Source: Terana coerulea
Taxonomy: Eukaryota; Basidiomycota; Agaricomycetes; Polyporales; Phanerochaetaceae
NCBI GenBank assembly: GCA_024811115.1
Contig: JAKOGH010000844.1
Location: 1-20,334, forward strand
DNA: 20,334 bases
Direction of reading: 5' to 3'
A program made the position numbers and the translations under genes. The notes beneath the pieces were generated by a model. The model saw only the letters and a list, made by a program, of their open reading frames with translations. It had not been told where the DNA came from and ran no database searches. The number at the start of each line of letters is the position of its first letter. Position 1 is the first letter of the stretch. Below, in pieces: positions 8,525-19,082 of this stretch.

Positions 8525-11500
8525 GCCGAACGTGCAGAAGTCCAGACCCAATCAGGGCAATGTGCTCGAAAACTTCTTGGATCACGATCTGATCATGATC
8601 CAGGAACCATTCTGGGGCATCTCCAAGAGAGTCGCCTCCGGAAATCTAAGGATGGGAAGTCATTGAAGACACCGTCCATCACAGAAACTTTGTGTGCCTT
8701 GGCGCTGCCAAAGGATGCAGAGCTGTCACGTATGTGAACAAGAAGTGGGCGCATTACAGCCCCCGCGACCTCACCATTGCCAGGCACAGCCCCTAAAGGG
8801 GACGTTGTGTGTGCCACTCTCACGGTTGAAGGGAAGTCATGAACTTCCTCAACGTATACAATGACTCAAAGTCCCACGCAGCGGTCAAGTGGCTTGAAAA
8901 CCACGCCCGTGGAACTTTCGAATGTTGTGACCATGTGCGGAGATTTTAATATCCGTCACATGAAATGGGACGGCGAGCGACCGGACTATGACCCGTCGCG
9001 AACGGCTTGACAACAAGACCAAACGGTTCGGTGATATTCTCATCGAAGCTGCAGAAGTCAACATCGGACTGTCTTTGCTGAATGACTGCAAAGCGGGAGG
9101 ACCACCAACTTGGATCTTTGCCGGCAAAGATTTCGAGAAGCGGCCCGGAGTACTCGACCTGGTATGGTGCCGAGAGGCCAATGCTACGGATGAGTACATC
9201 AGAGTCAGAGGAGCGGACCGGCACATGTCGGACCACTGCCCACTGGAATTCTCTGTGCGGGTCAAAGCCGTCAGAGAACCGAAACCCACGATCCTTCACG
9301 GATCAAAGGACAGCCGGAAATACTGGCGAGGCGTTCAGCAGCGTGTGCGATATACTGTACGCGGGGCTGAAGGAAGTCAACGAGAAGAATGGTCGGGACA
9401 CCTACATCACCGACAAATTCTCACAGCAGGACATAGATGGCGTCTTTGACAAATTCTATGAGGCAATGTGTAAGCAGTGGGACGATGTGGCCAAGTGCCC
9501 AAACCCCAGCGCTAAAAGCAAGTCGTGGTGGAACCATGAGTGTTCTGCCGCACGAGACAAAGTAGCCGTGGCCAGGGGTAATCTGCGCAAGCAGCGCGAC
9601 CTGGCCAAAGCATTACAAAGAAAGTGGACGGGGCAACAACTCGCTCCAGACCCTCACGGATCTTACCAACGCACTGGAACAATGCAAGTTCTGGCGCGAG
9701 GAAGTGCACGAGTCTGAGAATCAGCAACATGCGACTCTCAGAAACGCCAAACGCAGCCATTTTGAAACCAAAATGGGCGCCATGCATCAGAGCAAAGTGT
9801 GGAGCGCTGCTGCGTGGACTAAGCCACGGAAGCAGAGCACCAACCAGAGCATCAAAGACAGGGACGGCAACCCTGTCTCTGAGCCTGCTAAATTAGCAGA
9901 GGTCCTTCAGGACCAATTCACAAAGCGAGCGCGGAAACCCGCGTCGGCAGAAGGCATAACGTTTATCGATTATGCCTATAGAGAAGTCAAGGAACGGCAG
10001 TACTTGCCGATCTCCGTGGCCGAAGTAGAGGAAGCGCTCCGTGATACGAGCAACTTCTCTGCCCCAGGCCCAGACCATGCATCATGGTTCTGGCTAAAGA
10101 AGATCATCCTCGAACCTAACGAGGACGAGAAAACAAGGGAAGACAAGTCCACGTACACCGAAGCGTGACGCGGACGAGTCCGTCCTAGACATGATAACAT
10201 GGTTCTTCGGCGCGTGCATCGCGTCCGGAGTCATGCCCACTAAACTCAAGGAATCACGCACTGTCGTCATTCCTAAACCCAATAAGCCAGACTACTCTGT
10301 AGCCAAGGCATATCACCCGATAGTCCTTTGAACTGTCTGGGGAAATTGCTTGAGAAATGTATTGCTAAGCGCATGCAATTTGAATGTCAAAGTATGGAGT
10401 ATTGCATCCCTCCCAGTTTGGGGGAGCAATGCAGCGAAGTACAACTGATGCCGGTGTTTGCCTCACGCATAACATCAAGGAAGGCTGGAACCAAGATCTG
10501 GAAAGCTCTGTCCTCCTCATGGACATCTCACAGTTCTTCCCATCTGTGGACCACGCTGACGCTTGTGTATATCCTCAAGCGCTGCAGGGTTCTCATCACT
10601 TCTATGCAAGTTCTTCGAGTCGTACCTCGTCGGACGGCAAACATCGTTCCTGATCAATGGCATTGTCACTGATCCAGTTGACTTCTCTGTCGGAGTGGGT
10701 CAGGGCTCAGCGCTTTCTCCCATTCTGACGAACATCTACATCGCGCCCGCTATTTATAGCACAATTAAGGCGCTTGGAGCTAAGAACACCGCAACCATCG
10801 GTGTGACACTGCAGTTCTATGTGGATGATGGTCTCATTCATGCAGTCACCAGACCGTCTGAACTTCGGAAAGGGGAAACCCAACTGAAGATCAATAACCT
10901 AAAAATCAGGAAAGTCCTGATGATCATGCTATCCAGACTGTTCGCCCTCGGACTCCAGTTCGAGGAGGACAAACTGGAACTCATGCACTTCCAGCGGGAA
11001 TAGACACCCGTGGAAATGGAAGGACTCGATAAAGAGCCCAGCCCCTCGGCCCGCCCACTCGCATTCAAAATTGCATCCGGGTGGCAGGTGCTGCGCGGCA
11101 AGCGCGGCAAACTAGTGATGACAAATCTCGACCGCCGGTACCGTGAGTGGGCCGGTAAGGAGATCAACATCAAACCTAAACCTTTCATGAGATACCTCGG
11201 GTTCATGCTGGACCCGAAACTCTCGTGGAAGCACCATATTGAGTTTTACTGCAACAAAGGGAGTAAGCACCATTGCGGCGCTCGAATGCTTGGCACTTCT
11301 GAGCGGGGGCTGTCAGCCCATCCACAAACGGAGACTATATATCTCCAACGTTGTCCCTGTAATCCTGTACGGAGCGCAGTTATGGTGGTCCCCGTATATG
11401 CGGAGCAACCACAAGATTTATGAGGCAATCCAGAGGGTTCAGAACGTAGCAATACGGCTGGATCACGGGTGCCTTCAAAACCACCCCGTAGGAGGGATGG

Positions 11501-13868
11501 AAATGTTTGCGGGACTGCTTCCCATCAAGCAGCTTGTAACCAAACAAATGAAGAAAGCGTGCATCCGTGCACGCACACTTCCAAAGCCACCCTATCCTCG
11601 CATACATGAGCTGAGAGAAAAGTGGTCAACGAGAAAGCGGTATGGGCCACACTCCATTCAGGACGTGTGAGGCCAACCACTAAAAAGCTAAGAAGCGCTT
11701 CAAACAAACGCCCTATTGATCACATCGAGACCCTTATGGAGCTCTCGCATGAGGATAGATTGCCGCTCTCTGATCAGAGCATGCCAGGCAATCGCATCTG
11801 GGATCTCAAAGATCAAAACAATCCGGTCACTATGGATGGACCCGATGACACCATCGTTCAGATCTACGGCTTAACCGGCATGAACTGGCATGGCAGGCAG
11901 CCCAGGCTCATCCCTAAGAAGGGTGCCCCAGGGTTTAGTGAATGGTACGAGCTGTTTGCAGAATTACAAATGCAAGCGGCTGCCAAAGATGACAACTTGA
12001 TCCTGTTTACGGACGGATCAATGCTGAAAGACAAGCAGACGGGCGTTCCCTCACTGCGGAGCGGCGTACCGGTTACTTGACCTAAAGGAAACACCACCCA
12101 GCCCCACATGATGCCGACGTCTTAGCACAGCACAAATGGCCCTGTGGCCAGGTGACTGTATTCGATGCCGAAATGCAAGCCCTATATCGGGGCATCCTTC
12201 GGCGCTGTAAAGGGGTCAGATGATGACTTCTATCAGGCCATCAAATCAGGGGAGCTAGACTACCACGCGTGGGCTAAACTCCCTGAGAATAAAGAGAAAC
12301 CATATGTACCCCTCGGAGTATCGCGAGAGGGTTACAAGTATGAGTCTCTTACCATTTTTGTGGACAACAGGGCGGCAGGCATTGCCGTCCTGAAAGCTAA
12401 AAATGACTCCAGTCAAATGGAGTCAATTGGCGACATGCAAAGCGCTACGGGAATGGCTCGATCAGAGCCGGTTCCCAACACGCCGACTTGCAATCGTGTG
12501 GCAGCCGTCCCATTATCACATGGAACATGTCACCGACTTGCACTCCGAGGCTGATGCGGTCGACAACCTCGCTAAAGAGGGTGCCAAAATGAATCAGCCC
12601 ACGTATACGTCACAATCAGTGGCAAAACAAAGGCTCTCCCAGCATGCTGTACTCAGCTGGAAAGCCAAGATGAAAAACCTCAAGTACCGAGGTAGCAATC
12701 TCTTGTCGAGAAGGATGAGCATGCTCTCTTCTCAAACATGCCCAAGCGCCACTGGGCGTTGAGGAACTTCGGAACAAAACGAAGTTCTACTCTAGATTAA
12801 CGCGCTTCATCACCGGCCACTTCCCTTACGGGGAGTTCCGAATGAAGCACGGCAAGTGGGAAATCGACAGTGATGGTGTGAGCAAATGGGCGCCCAAACC
12901 CGGGCCGCTGTATTGCCCATGCGACACTGATCACCCGAAGTTCGAGACACGACGGCATATCCTCTACGAGTGCCCGTTCTGGATCAGACTTCACAAGCCT
13001 CCTCGGGTCGTACCTGAGCAGGAACGATTAGAGTTGATTGCTGCAGGAAAGCAGCTTCACTTGCAAAATAAGGAGAACCGCCTAGACATGGCGGATATCG
13101 CCATATTCCTATACCTCAATCCGTTGGTCACAACGTTTGAGTGGGGCGACCTCATACAGGACGCCATCGATCGGCACGGAGACATCCGCACAGGTGTCTG
13201 GTGGCTAAACAGTGACTCTTGGGACCGTGAGGATGAATTCATCCGACAGGTAACAATTGAGCGCAAACAGCGCTACTGGGAGTGGCGGCGTCAACGCCAC
13301 GGCCCGAACGGTGGAAAGGCTACCATCAAAACCTTCGGCTGGCACGAAATTGTCACGTTCGAAAAGGGAGAGGAGCCCGGAGCAAGAATCAACAGACACC
13401 CCTCCGCTTCTATTCGGAAAGGAGGAAGTGTCATCCAGCATGCTGCGCAACAGTGGGCATCTGATCACCCGGATGACCCACTTTTCCACCTGCCTCACAA
13501 GTGGCTGCGCACAATCATATTGACGGCGGATCAGCACGTCGTCAAAAGAAGTTCTACCTCCCCAACACAAGTCGGAAGACAAGTGGATACAGGAGAGAGA
13601 CAAGGACGAGAAATCTCGCCGCAAACACAAAGATAATATTGAACGTGTCACACAGCCACACGGCATGTACACAGACATCATGGGAAGGGAGGTCTTCTCC
13701 CACTACCTAAAGAACGCGCTCAAGGCGAACCTGGGAAGAAGTACCGGAAGGCCAAAGGCGCAGGGACGGAAGACCCGGCCCATAGCGCGACCGCTCGAGA
13801 CCACCTGTATCGCCTTTGGCTGGGTGCAAACTCGTGACGTGTCTGTGCAATCGAAAATCTCACCTTAG
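8525..13868 (+). pseudogene. LINE ORF2: endonuclease, reverse transcriptase, RNase H; many frame breaks
   Basis: This protein would nick target DNA and copy the element RNA into the nick. The endonuclease, about 8525-9290, shows NVQKSRPNQ at its start, LIMIQEPFW (catalytic Glu), CGDFNIRHMKWDG and SDHCPLEF. A linker follows (KSWWNHECSAARDK, ATLRNAKRSHF). The reverse transcriptase, about 10010-11240, has SAPGPDHASWFWLK, LLMDISQFFPSVDH (first catalytic Asp), GVGQGSALSPILTNIYIA and FYVDDGLIHA (YVDD at 10818-10829), then YLGFMLDPKLSWKHHI. The RNase H, about 11990-12600, has LILFTDGS, FDAEMQALYRGI, IFVDNRAAG and a terminal AD-x-LAKEGA-like segment. The C-terminal part has CPCDTDH and RRHILYECP (Cys/His motif) and a basic tail ending at 13868. 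Frame changes number well over ten, so no single protein can be made from this copy as written. Confidence 0.85.
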
Positions 13869-14205
13869 CTTCCATCGGGCCGGCGCGCATTTGCATTATC
13901 ACTTGTGTGGCGACGTGCTTTTGCGCTTATCGCGCTGCGCGCTTTCTTGCCGGAAGGCTCTGTGAACCGGGGTGACTCCTGCGGGGATCAGATGTCCGGA
14001 AACTCGGGCCGACTTACAAACGGAAGGGGAGTAATCCTCTTTCCGCTGACTGAGGGAGCTCGTGAAAGGCCTACCATTTTCTTAAACCGACTGGATTGGT
14101 TTCTTCAAAAGCCGCGCCCGTGCCTAGGTATCACATGTGTAGCATAGGGCATGTTCCCTGCACTTTAAATACAATTTGGAGTAAAAATAAAAATAAAATA
14201 AAAAA
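13869..14205 (+). other. 3' untranslated region and A-rich tail of the LINE
   Basis: No open frame with recognisable content follows the end of ORF2. The last 24 bases (14182-14205) are an A-rich run broken by T, the usual 3' end of a LINE copied by target-primed reverse transcription. The right target duplication begins at the next base. Confidence 0.75.
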
Positions 14206-14220
14206 GAGCCCTATTGAGCC
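14206..14220 (+). repeat. 15-bp target site duplication, right copy (LINE)
   Basis: An exact copy of 6844-6858 (GAGCCCTATTGAGCC). After it the hAT-like sub-terminal repeat sequence resumes (GTTGCTCAAAGCCCGGC). Confidence 0.9.
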
Positions 14221-14304
14221 GTTGCTCAAAGCCCGGCTTGGCCCGGCCTGAGACGGCTCGGCTTTGACGGCTTGACGGCCTGAGGCCGGGCCGGCACATC
14301 ACTA

Positions 14305-14312
14305 CTCATGTT
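14305..14312 (+). repeat. 8-bp target site duplication, right copy (hAT)
   Basis: An exact copy of CTCATGTT at 6331-6338, next to the end of the right terminal inverted repeat. Confidence 0.9.
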
Positions 14313-14459
14313 GCATGGCGTTGGTCGCCTTACACTCAGAGACCTGTTGCACCGCGTATTTCACCGTGAGTTTTGCGCATCCATATGTATGTTGAGCGCA
14401 GAATTTGAACGCACCTGGTGCTACGCGTTGGCTACACGTCTGAGCTGTGCATCCTGCAG

Positions 14460-14670
14460 GGAGGTGCGCCGGACGGCACGGCTCATGATTGAGGCGGAGT
14501 TCAACAGATTTTAGCGCCGCGCGGCTTTGCACCATACCACGTAAGTTCTCTACTTACCACGACACTGAACCAATCTCCCTGAGGCAGATCGCGAAACGGT
14601 GGTTATCTCTCGTGGTTTATATATGCACCTTACTGAGCAGCTTTAACATTTAGCGGCCGGAACAGTACTT
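14460..14670 (+). promoter_or_regulatory. Upstream leader and promoter of F-box copy A, shared with copy C
   Basis: From GGAGGTGCG onwards this block matches the block before copy C (19083-19320), including GCGGAGTTCAACAGATTTT, a GTAAGT donor-like site followed by a GAGGCAG acceptor-like site, and CCTTACTGAGC. A TATA box (TATATA, 14618-14623) lies about 50 bp before the ATG. The shared donor and acceptor could mark an intron in the 5' untranslated region. Both blocks also keep a short AEFNRF-coding piece, so they may hold the remains of an older exon. Confidence 0.5.
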
Positions 14671-16321
14671 ATGTCCGCTGACAACGTTCCATTCATGTCC
14701 GTGGCGGTCAACGCAGGTGTAAGTAGACGTGACTACTGGAGTTGCATTGCTCGCTTATATCATGTTTCTCTGGCGCAGATGCGCCTCAATTGGGACGTCC
14801 TCACCGAGATCATGTCATTTCTCAGCAGAGCTGACGCGAGTCGTATGTCGCGTACGTGCCACACGCTCCTGCAGCGCGTAGCACCCATCTTGCTGGCAAA
14901 CGAAGTTAGGCTGGACAGATCTGCGACACTCGGTTCATTCCACTACTTTATGTCAAGAGACCACAATCGCTTCCGCTACATGCAAAACTTGTCCGTTGGC
15001 GTCCGACTTCCACACAAAGACCTGGGGCGAGAGCGGCTGGGAAAGGTCATTACTCGTACATTCAAGCGGGCTTCCGAGCTCAAGCGGCTGCACATCGACA
15101 ACAGCGACATCCTCAAGACGCACGAAAATATACCCCAATTACTCTCTGAAATGCACAAGCTTCGAACCCTCGAGCTGTTCGATATCACTGAAGAGTCCAT
15201 CACCGTTGTTAAACGGATTCACGCCTCTGTAACAACCGTCGACGCTAGATTTGATGCCGACTCCTTTCACGATGCTCCGGACCCTTCGCTTTGCCTCAGT
15301 GGCTTTAGGGATACCCTGGAAACCCTGAGCCTATCCTGGACTGATTTTGTGGCTATTGACGTCACATTTTTGCGCGTCACTAGTCTCACCTTGAGTCTAT
15401 GCACATGGCCGGAGCTGCGGGTCATTGCTACCTGCTTTCCCAACCTACAAGAGTTAGCTATATGGACAGGAAGAGAGCACGGAGACGAACAAGTCCTCGG
15501 CGAAATCAGGGCAGATAACCAACTGTTGCAACCTTGGGTATCCTGGAACTCCTTGCAGAGTCTTGTGGGTCCGATCATCTGCCTATATATCCTTGGCGTG
15601 CAGTGCCGAGTCGGCCATCTTGGCGTAGGGCGAGCTTTCTTCGTAGAAGAAGACCGAGATAGTGGAATGTTCACCAGCATTCTCAACGACTCGCAGCCGT
15701 CGTCCCTTGCTATTTCCCTTGGCACCCCGAACAGAACTTGCCTTTACTAGCGCCACACCTTACCCCCGTGAGGGACACGCTGACACGGCTGAGCCTCAAC
15801 CTGGAGTTTTATAGCACGGAATGTAAGGATCCGTACAGCACCATCGTACGTTTCGCCTTCACATTCCTGTACCGGTATCTGGACTTACTAACGATGGCTT
15901 CGTAGAACGCTTTTCTCGAGTCGATATCTGTATTTCCGCTGACCGTGCTTGACCTCGAGATCAGTTGGGAGCTGAATATGATGTCGTCGTTCGACAGCGA
16001 TGAGGAGAGCCTGGGCGACGTCACGCCCAAAGGGACCGATGAGGAGCCCCTCGACGGCGTCGATCCACTTGGATCTCTGGACGACAAAAAGAGGCTCAAG
16101 GGAGCGACGAGGACCCATTTGACGACCTTACACTACAAGCTTTCGCAATGCAGGCCAAGCACCACATACACACTCTTCGACTCATCACTCTTGAAGCCGG
16201 AGATCAAGATCAACGTTACGAGATTCGGCAGGGAGAAGAGAATCTAGCAGGAGTGACGCGACTTGAACTTGTGCAGTTGTCGTTTGCTGAGAGTGAGGTA
16301 TTACGCAAATCTATTCGATGA
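14671..16321 (+). CDS. F-box protein with leucine-rich repeat-like region, tandem copy A; two frame breaks
   Basis: The product would be a substrate-recognition subunit of an SCF ubiquitin ligase. Exon 1 is 14671-14718 (MSADNVPFMSVAVNAG), intron 14719-14778, exon 2 14779-15845, intron 15846-15905 (CTAAC branch site), exon 3 15906-16321. The F-box is at the start of exon 2: LNWDVLTEIMSFLSRADASRMSRTCHTLL. Then follow irregular Leu-rich repeats (LKRLHIDNSDIL, LRTLELFDITEES, LETLSLSWTDF, LRVIATCFPNLQELAI). An acidic linker (FDSDEESLGDV) and a conserved C-terminal piece (LTLQAFAMQAKHHIHTLR, QLSFAESEVLRKSIR) come last. The frame breaks at the C run 15725-15728 and the G run 16100-16102. With one base more in each, exon lengths add to 1533 nt, exactly 511 codons. 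Copies B and C match throughout, including intron positions. The target protein is unknown. Confidence 0.8.
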
Positions 16322-16681
16322 CAGAGGGCTCAAGGTCGGTCAAGTACGCTGCGGACAATACTTGACGAGACCTTAACTACGAACATCGATTTACCTCGCT
16401 AATGCTCCAATAGGCTGAAAATGTCATATTCGACCGTGTGTTATCCCATAGAAGTATCCGAGTCGACGACATCCAACTGATGCTTGCGCGGAACTCATCG
16501 ACATTTTACATGGTATTCGTGGAATGTCATAGTGCCGGTGTTTGTGTAGTCGAAGTGATGTATCATATACAGGTGCCAGTGTTGTCCGGGCTGTGCTTAC
16601 GTAATACGTGCGTAGTCAGGGCGGACAGTTCATTTGGCCCCGGCTTCAAGCGCACTACAACGTTCAACGTTCAACGCTCAG
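16322..16681. other. Spacer between F-box copies A and B
   Basis: No conserved protein, RNA gene or terminal repeat is supported. It does not contain the leader block shared by copies A and C, so copy B either lost it or was duplicated with different borders. Confidence 0.4.
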
Positions 16682-16773
16682 AGCTCTGTTTAGTCTCGTC
16701 CCCATCCCCTCCTTCCGGATTTGGGAACTCCGTTTCCCAAATCCGGAAGGAGGGACGAGACTAAGCTCTGTTT
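16682..16773. mobile_element. Near-perfect 75-nt hairpin between direct repeats: tiny foldback element or template-switch product
   Basis: The inverted repeat runs from 16690 to 16764. TTAGTCTCGTC (16690-16700) pairs with 16754-16764, and a 20-bp arm (16708-16727) pairs perfectly with 16734-16753, leaving a six-base loop and one seven-base bulge (16701-16707). The direct repeat AGCTCTGTTT flanks it at 16682-16691 and 16764-16773; the ends overlap by a base or two, so the true duplication is 9-10 bp. It could be a miniature foldback transposon; a 9-bp duplication would fit Mutator-like elements. It could also be a replication template switch. It lies 25 nt upstream of the start codon of F-box copy B. 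Confidence 0.6.
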
Positions 16774-16789
16774 CAGGATATGGGCTACC

Positions 16790-18821
16790 ATGTCTGCTGA
16801 TAATAGTCCATGTTCGTCCGTGGTGGTCAATGGAGGTGTAAGTAGACGTGGCTAGGGCTCCTTCGCATGCTCATACGATTTTTCTCTCTCACAGATGCTC
16901 CTCAACTGGGACGTCCTCACCGAGATCATGTCAGTTCTCGAAAGGGCTGACGCGAGTCGTATGTCGCGTACATGTCATACCCTGCTGCAGCGCATCGCTC
17001 CTATCTTGCTGAAAAAGAGTAACCCTTCGTCGAAACTCACGGCTGTCCTCGTTCCACCACTTCATGCGCCGACACCGTCAACGTTACCGCTACCTACGCC
17101 GTCTGTTCCTTGACTTCCAATATCCACATGTGCGTGACACTGTAACGCAAGATCGGCAGGGCAAGCGCATCTGTGATATTTTTCAGCGAGCTTCTGAGCT
17201 CGAGTGGCTGCGCATCGGCCACAGCGACATACTCACGACGCACCCTTACATCCCCGGCTTACTTTCTGCTATGCGCAAGCTTCAAACTCTCGAGCTGTTC
17301 GACATCACCGAAGATTCTGCACGCATTTTCCCCGAGATACGCGCCCCTGTGACAGATATCGAGGCCAGATTCAATCCCGAAGAGTTCCCAAGTTCCCAAC
17401 CACCCAACCCTTCACTTTGTCTCAGAGGCTTCACAAACACCTTGGAATCCCTCACTATATCCCACGCTGACTTCCCCAGCACCACAGTTATATTTTCACG
17501 TGTTACCGTTCTCTGCCTTGACATCTGCCCAATGCCGGAACTGCGAGCCATCGCTACCTGCTTCCCCAACCTCCAGGACCTGGAAATATTCGCACATCGA
17601 GAGTTCGACGAGAGTGAAGAGCATGTCATAGATGTAAGGGAATTCAACCAGTCACTGCCACCCGGAACGTTGTGGGACTCCTTGCAGCATCATTCGGGTT
17701 CCATCACCTGCCTGTACATGCTTGGTTTGCAATGCAGAGTGGGCCACCTCACCGTAGACGACCATGACTTTGGAGGAGACAATGCCCTGCGGTTTACCAG
17801 GATTATCTCCGACACGCAGCCGACGTTCGTCTCTATCTCCCTCCTGTTACCTGAAATCAATCTACTCCAGCTAGTTGGCCTCCTTCCGGCTGCCTCTGTG
17901 GGGAGTACATTGACCCGGCTGAGTATCATTTTGGATTACTGTGGTCTGGAATATACGAATCCTAGCACCCCCATTGTAAGTCCTCTCACATCAAGACATC
18001 CCAATCTTATTGATTCATGTCTCGCAGAACACTTTTCTTGCTTCAGTGTCGGTGTTTCCATTGATCACACTTCAACTTGAGGTCCTTTGGGAGAGTAACG
18101 AGGATTCAGACGTTTCACGGGAGTCTAGTAGTGATGAAGAAGACACATGTACGGTCCCGCCGATGTTACGGACAGAGTTATTTCTTTTATTCGAACGATT
18201 AGCAGCTTCGGCTCGGTTCGCGACTCATGACTCACCTCGCCCTGTGCCCTATGACTCAGCTAGCGTAGCGTACCCTACGCCCTGCCCAGACTCATCTACT
18301 AGTCTCAACACTAGTACGGATACGTAGTATGCTTCCCACGCCACCATCCTGTACAGTAGTATAAAGATCGACTAGTCAAGGCCTCATAGCCTTAACTGCG
18401 ATCTCTTTGTTTATTAACATCGATATCTCTGGTCAGTCTCTGCGTGCTAGAGGGAAACCTCCGTAATAGCCCTCAGAGTCGCATTGAGCCCCCAGCTCAT
18501 TGCGCAACGACCTTTGGTCTTAACAGCCGATACGGAGCCATCCGCCGGAGGGAGCCTCTCGAGAGCCCCGAATGCCTTGGGTCTGGCAGCACGCAATGCA
18601 CTTACAGGGGCACCGAGGATTCGCTGAACAACCTCAATCTGCATGCTCTCGCAGAGCAAGCTATGCGCTACATCCCTACTCTTCAGCACATCTGCCTTGA
18701 TGCCGGTAACCAAGAACGCAGTTACACGATTCGCGAGAGAGACAAGGATTTAACCGGAGCGAAGCAACTCATACAGTTGTCAGTAGCTGAGAGTTTGGCG
18801 TTGCGCGAATCTCTAGAGTAG
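16790..18821 (+). pseudogene. F-box protein, tandem copy B, interrupted by a solo LTR and broken in frame
   Basis: Exon 1 is 16790-16837 (MSADNSPCSSVVVNGG), intron 16838-16894, exon 2 16895-17975, intron 17976-18027, and exon 3 starts at 18028. The F-box reads LNWDVLTEIMSVLERADASRMSR, followed by Leu-rich repeats (LEWLRIGHSDIL, LQTLELFDITEDS, LRAIATCFPNLQDLEIF) and NTFLASVSVFPLITLQLEV. At 17012-17020 the frame shifts twice (A run, and GAGT where GAGGT is expected), splitting the F-box from the repeats. In exon 3 the acidic linker (SSSDEEDT) runs into a 362-bp LTR at 18164-18525 and would end at a stop inside it (18325-18327). The proper C-terminal piece continues after the LTR (LNNLNLHALAEQAMRYIPTLQ to ESLALRESLE, stop 18819-18821) and matches copy A. 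Even if the small indels are read errors, the LTR removes the native C-terminus. Confidence 0.8.
18164..18525. mobile_element. Solo LTR of an LTR retrotransposon
   Basis: The 362-bp piece begins TGTTACGG and ends CTTAACA, with the TG...CA ends of an LTR and a five-base inverted end (TGTTA/TAACA). The five bases GCCGA lie on both sides, at 18159-18163 and 18526-18530, a normal integrase duplication. A TATAAA box is at 18360-18365, as expected for an LTR promoter in the plus direction. No internal retroelement sequence is present, so it is a solo LTR left by recombination between two LTRs. Ty3/Gypsy or Copia origin cannot be told from this. Confidence 0.88.
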
Positions 18822-19082
18822 GTCGCTTGGGTAGAAGTAATGGTTAATGAAGGTGGCATACGAAAGGCAACTAAAACTTTGCAAACAGTTCTACGATAGG
18901 GGCCCGTCGGAGCATTAGGCAGGTACTAGGTACTTACATCGAGGTCCGTAGTATTGAGCACAGATGATGTCGCAGGATCACCTGCGCCAAAATCTGGAAT
19001 ATCATCGCCAATACAATCCATTTCTTCTGTACATGAATCGTTGAAATCACTGCCGGTTCTTCGTCGACTATTCTCTATGGAG
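18822..19082. other. Spacer between F-box copies B and C, with an exon-like piece on the minus strand
   Basis: On the minus strand a frame without stops runs from about 19110 down to 18938 (NSRRRTGSDFNDSCTEEMDC, then IGDDIPDFGAGDPA) and ends exactly at a GTAAGTA donor (18937-18931). I recognise no family and found no partner exon. It may be a fragment of a gene or transposon, or chance. Nothing else is supported here. Confidence 0.25.

Larger units (their letters stand above)
6859..14205 (+). mobile_element. LINE-type non-LTR retrotransposon (Tad-like), 7.35 kb, nearly full length
   Basis: The element starts directly after the left 15-bp duplication with ACACACACCTTGACC and ends in an A-rich tail (TAAAAATAAAAATAAAATAAAAAA, 14182-14205) before the right copy. 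It has a structured 5' leader, a remnant of a first reading frame, and a long second one with APE-type endonuclease, reverse transcriptase, RNase H and a Cys/His C-terminal region. A LINE with both endonuclease and RNase H in a fungus points to the Tad1 group; this is inference from domain order, not a tree. It is in the plus orientation. Reading frames are broken many times, so it is inactive as written, though the perfect 15-bp duplication suggests a recent insertion. Confidence 0.9.
6339..14304. mobile_element. Non-autonomous hAT-like DNA transposon, split by a LINE
   Basis: Both ends carry a perfect 21-bp inverted repeat starting TAGTGATGTGCCGGCCC (6339-6359 and 14284-14304), and 8-bp direct repeats CTCATGTT lie just outside. 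The sub-terminal zones (6339-6480, 6790-6858, 14221-14304) are packed with short GGCCCGGC and AGCCGGGCTTTGAGCC motifs in both orientations, as in sub-terminal transposase binding arrays. Without the LINE and one copy of its target duplication, the element is 604 bp (6339-6858 plus 14221-14304). That is far too short for a hAT transposase, and I see no such protein. It is therefore a MITE-like element that needs a transposase from elsewhere. Superfamily is assigned from the duplication length and the TA-start repeats, not from protein. Confidence 0.85.

Noticed and set aside
6859..14205. Repeat-induced point mutation as the cause of the LINE decay
   Set aside because: The damage is mostly frame shifts, not dense C-to-T stops (few CAG/CAA-to-TAG/TAA changes), and the region is not unusually AT-rich.
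14308..14514. 68-codon open frame after the right hAT end as a separate small gene
   Set aside because: It starts inside the target duplication, and its right part lies in the leader block shared with F-box copy C, where the frame is not kept the same way.
14671..15750. F-box copy A as a 359-codon single-exon protein
   Set aside because: That frame reads straight through a 60-bp intron which the other two copies share with the same donor, and it ends at a shift inside a C run; the conserved C-terminus continues in the next frame.
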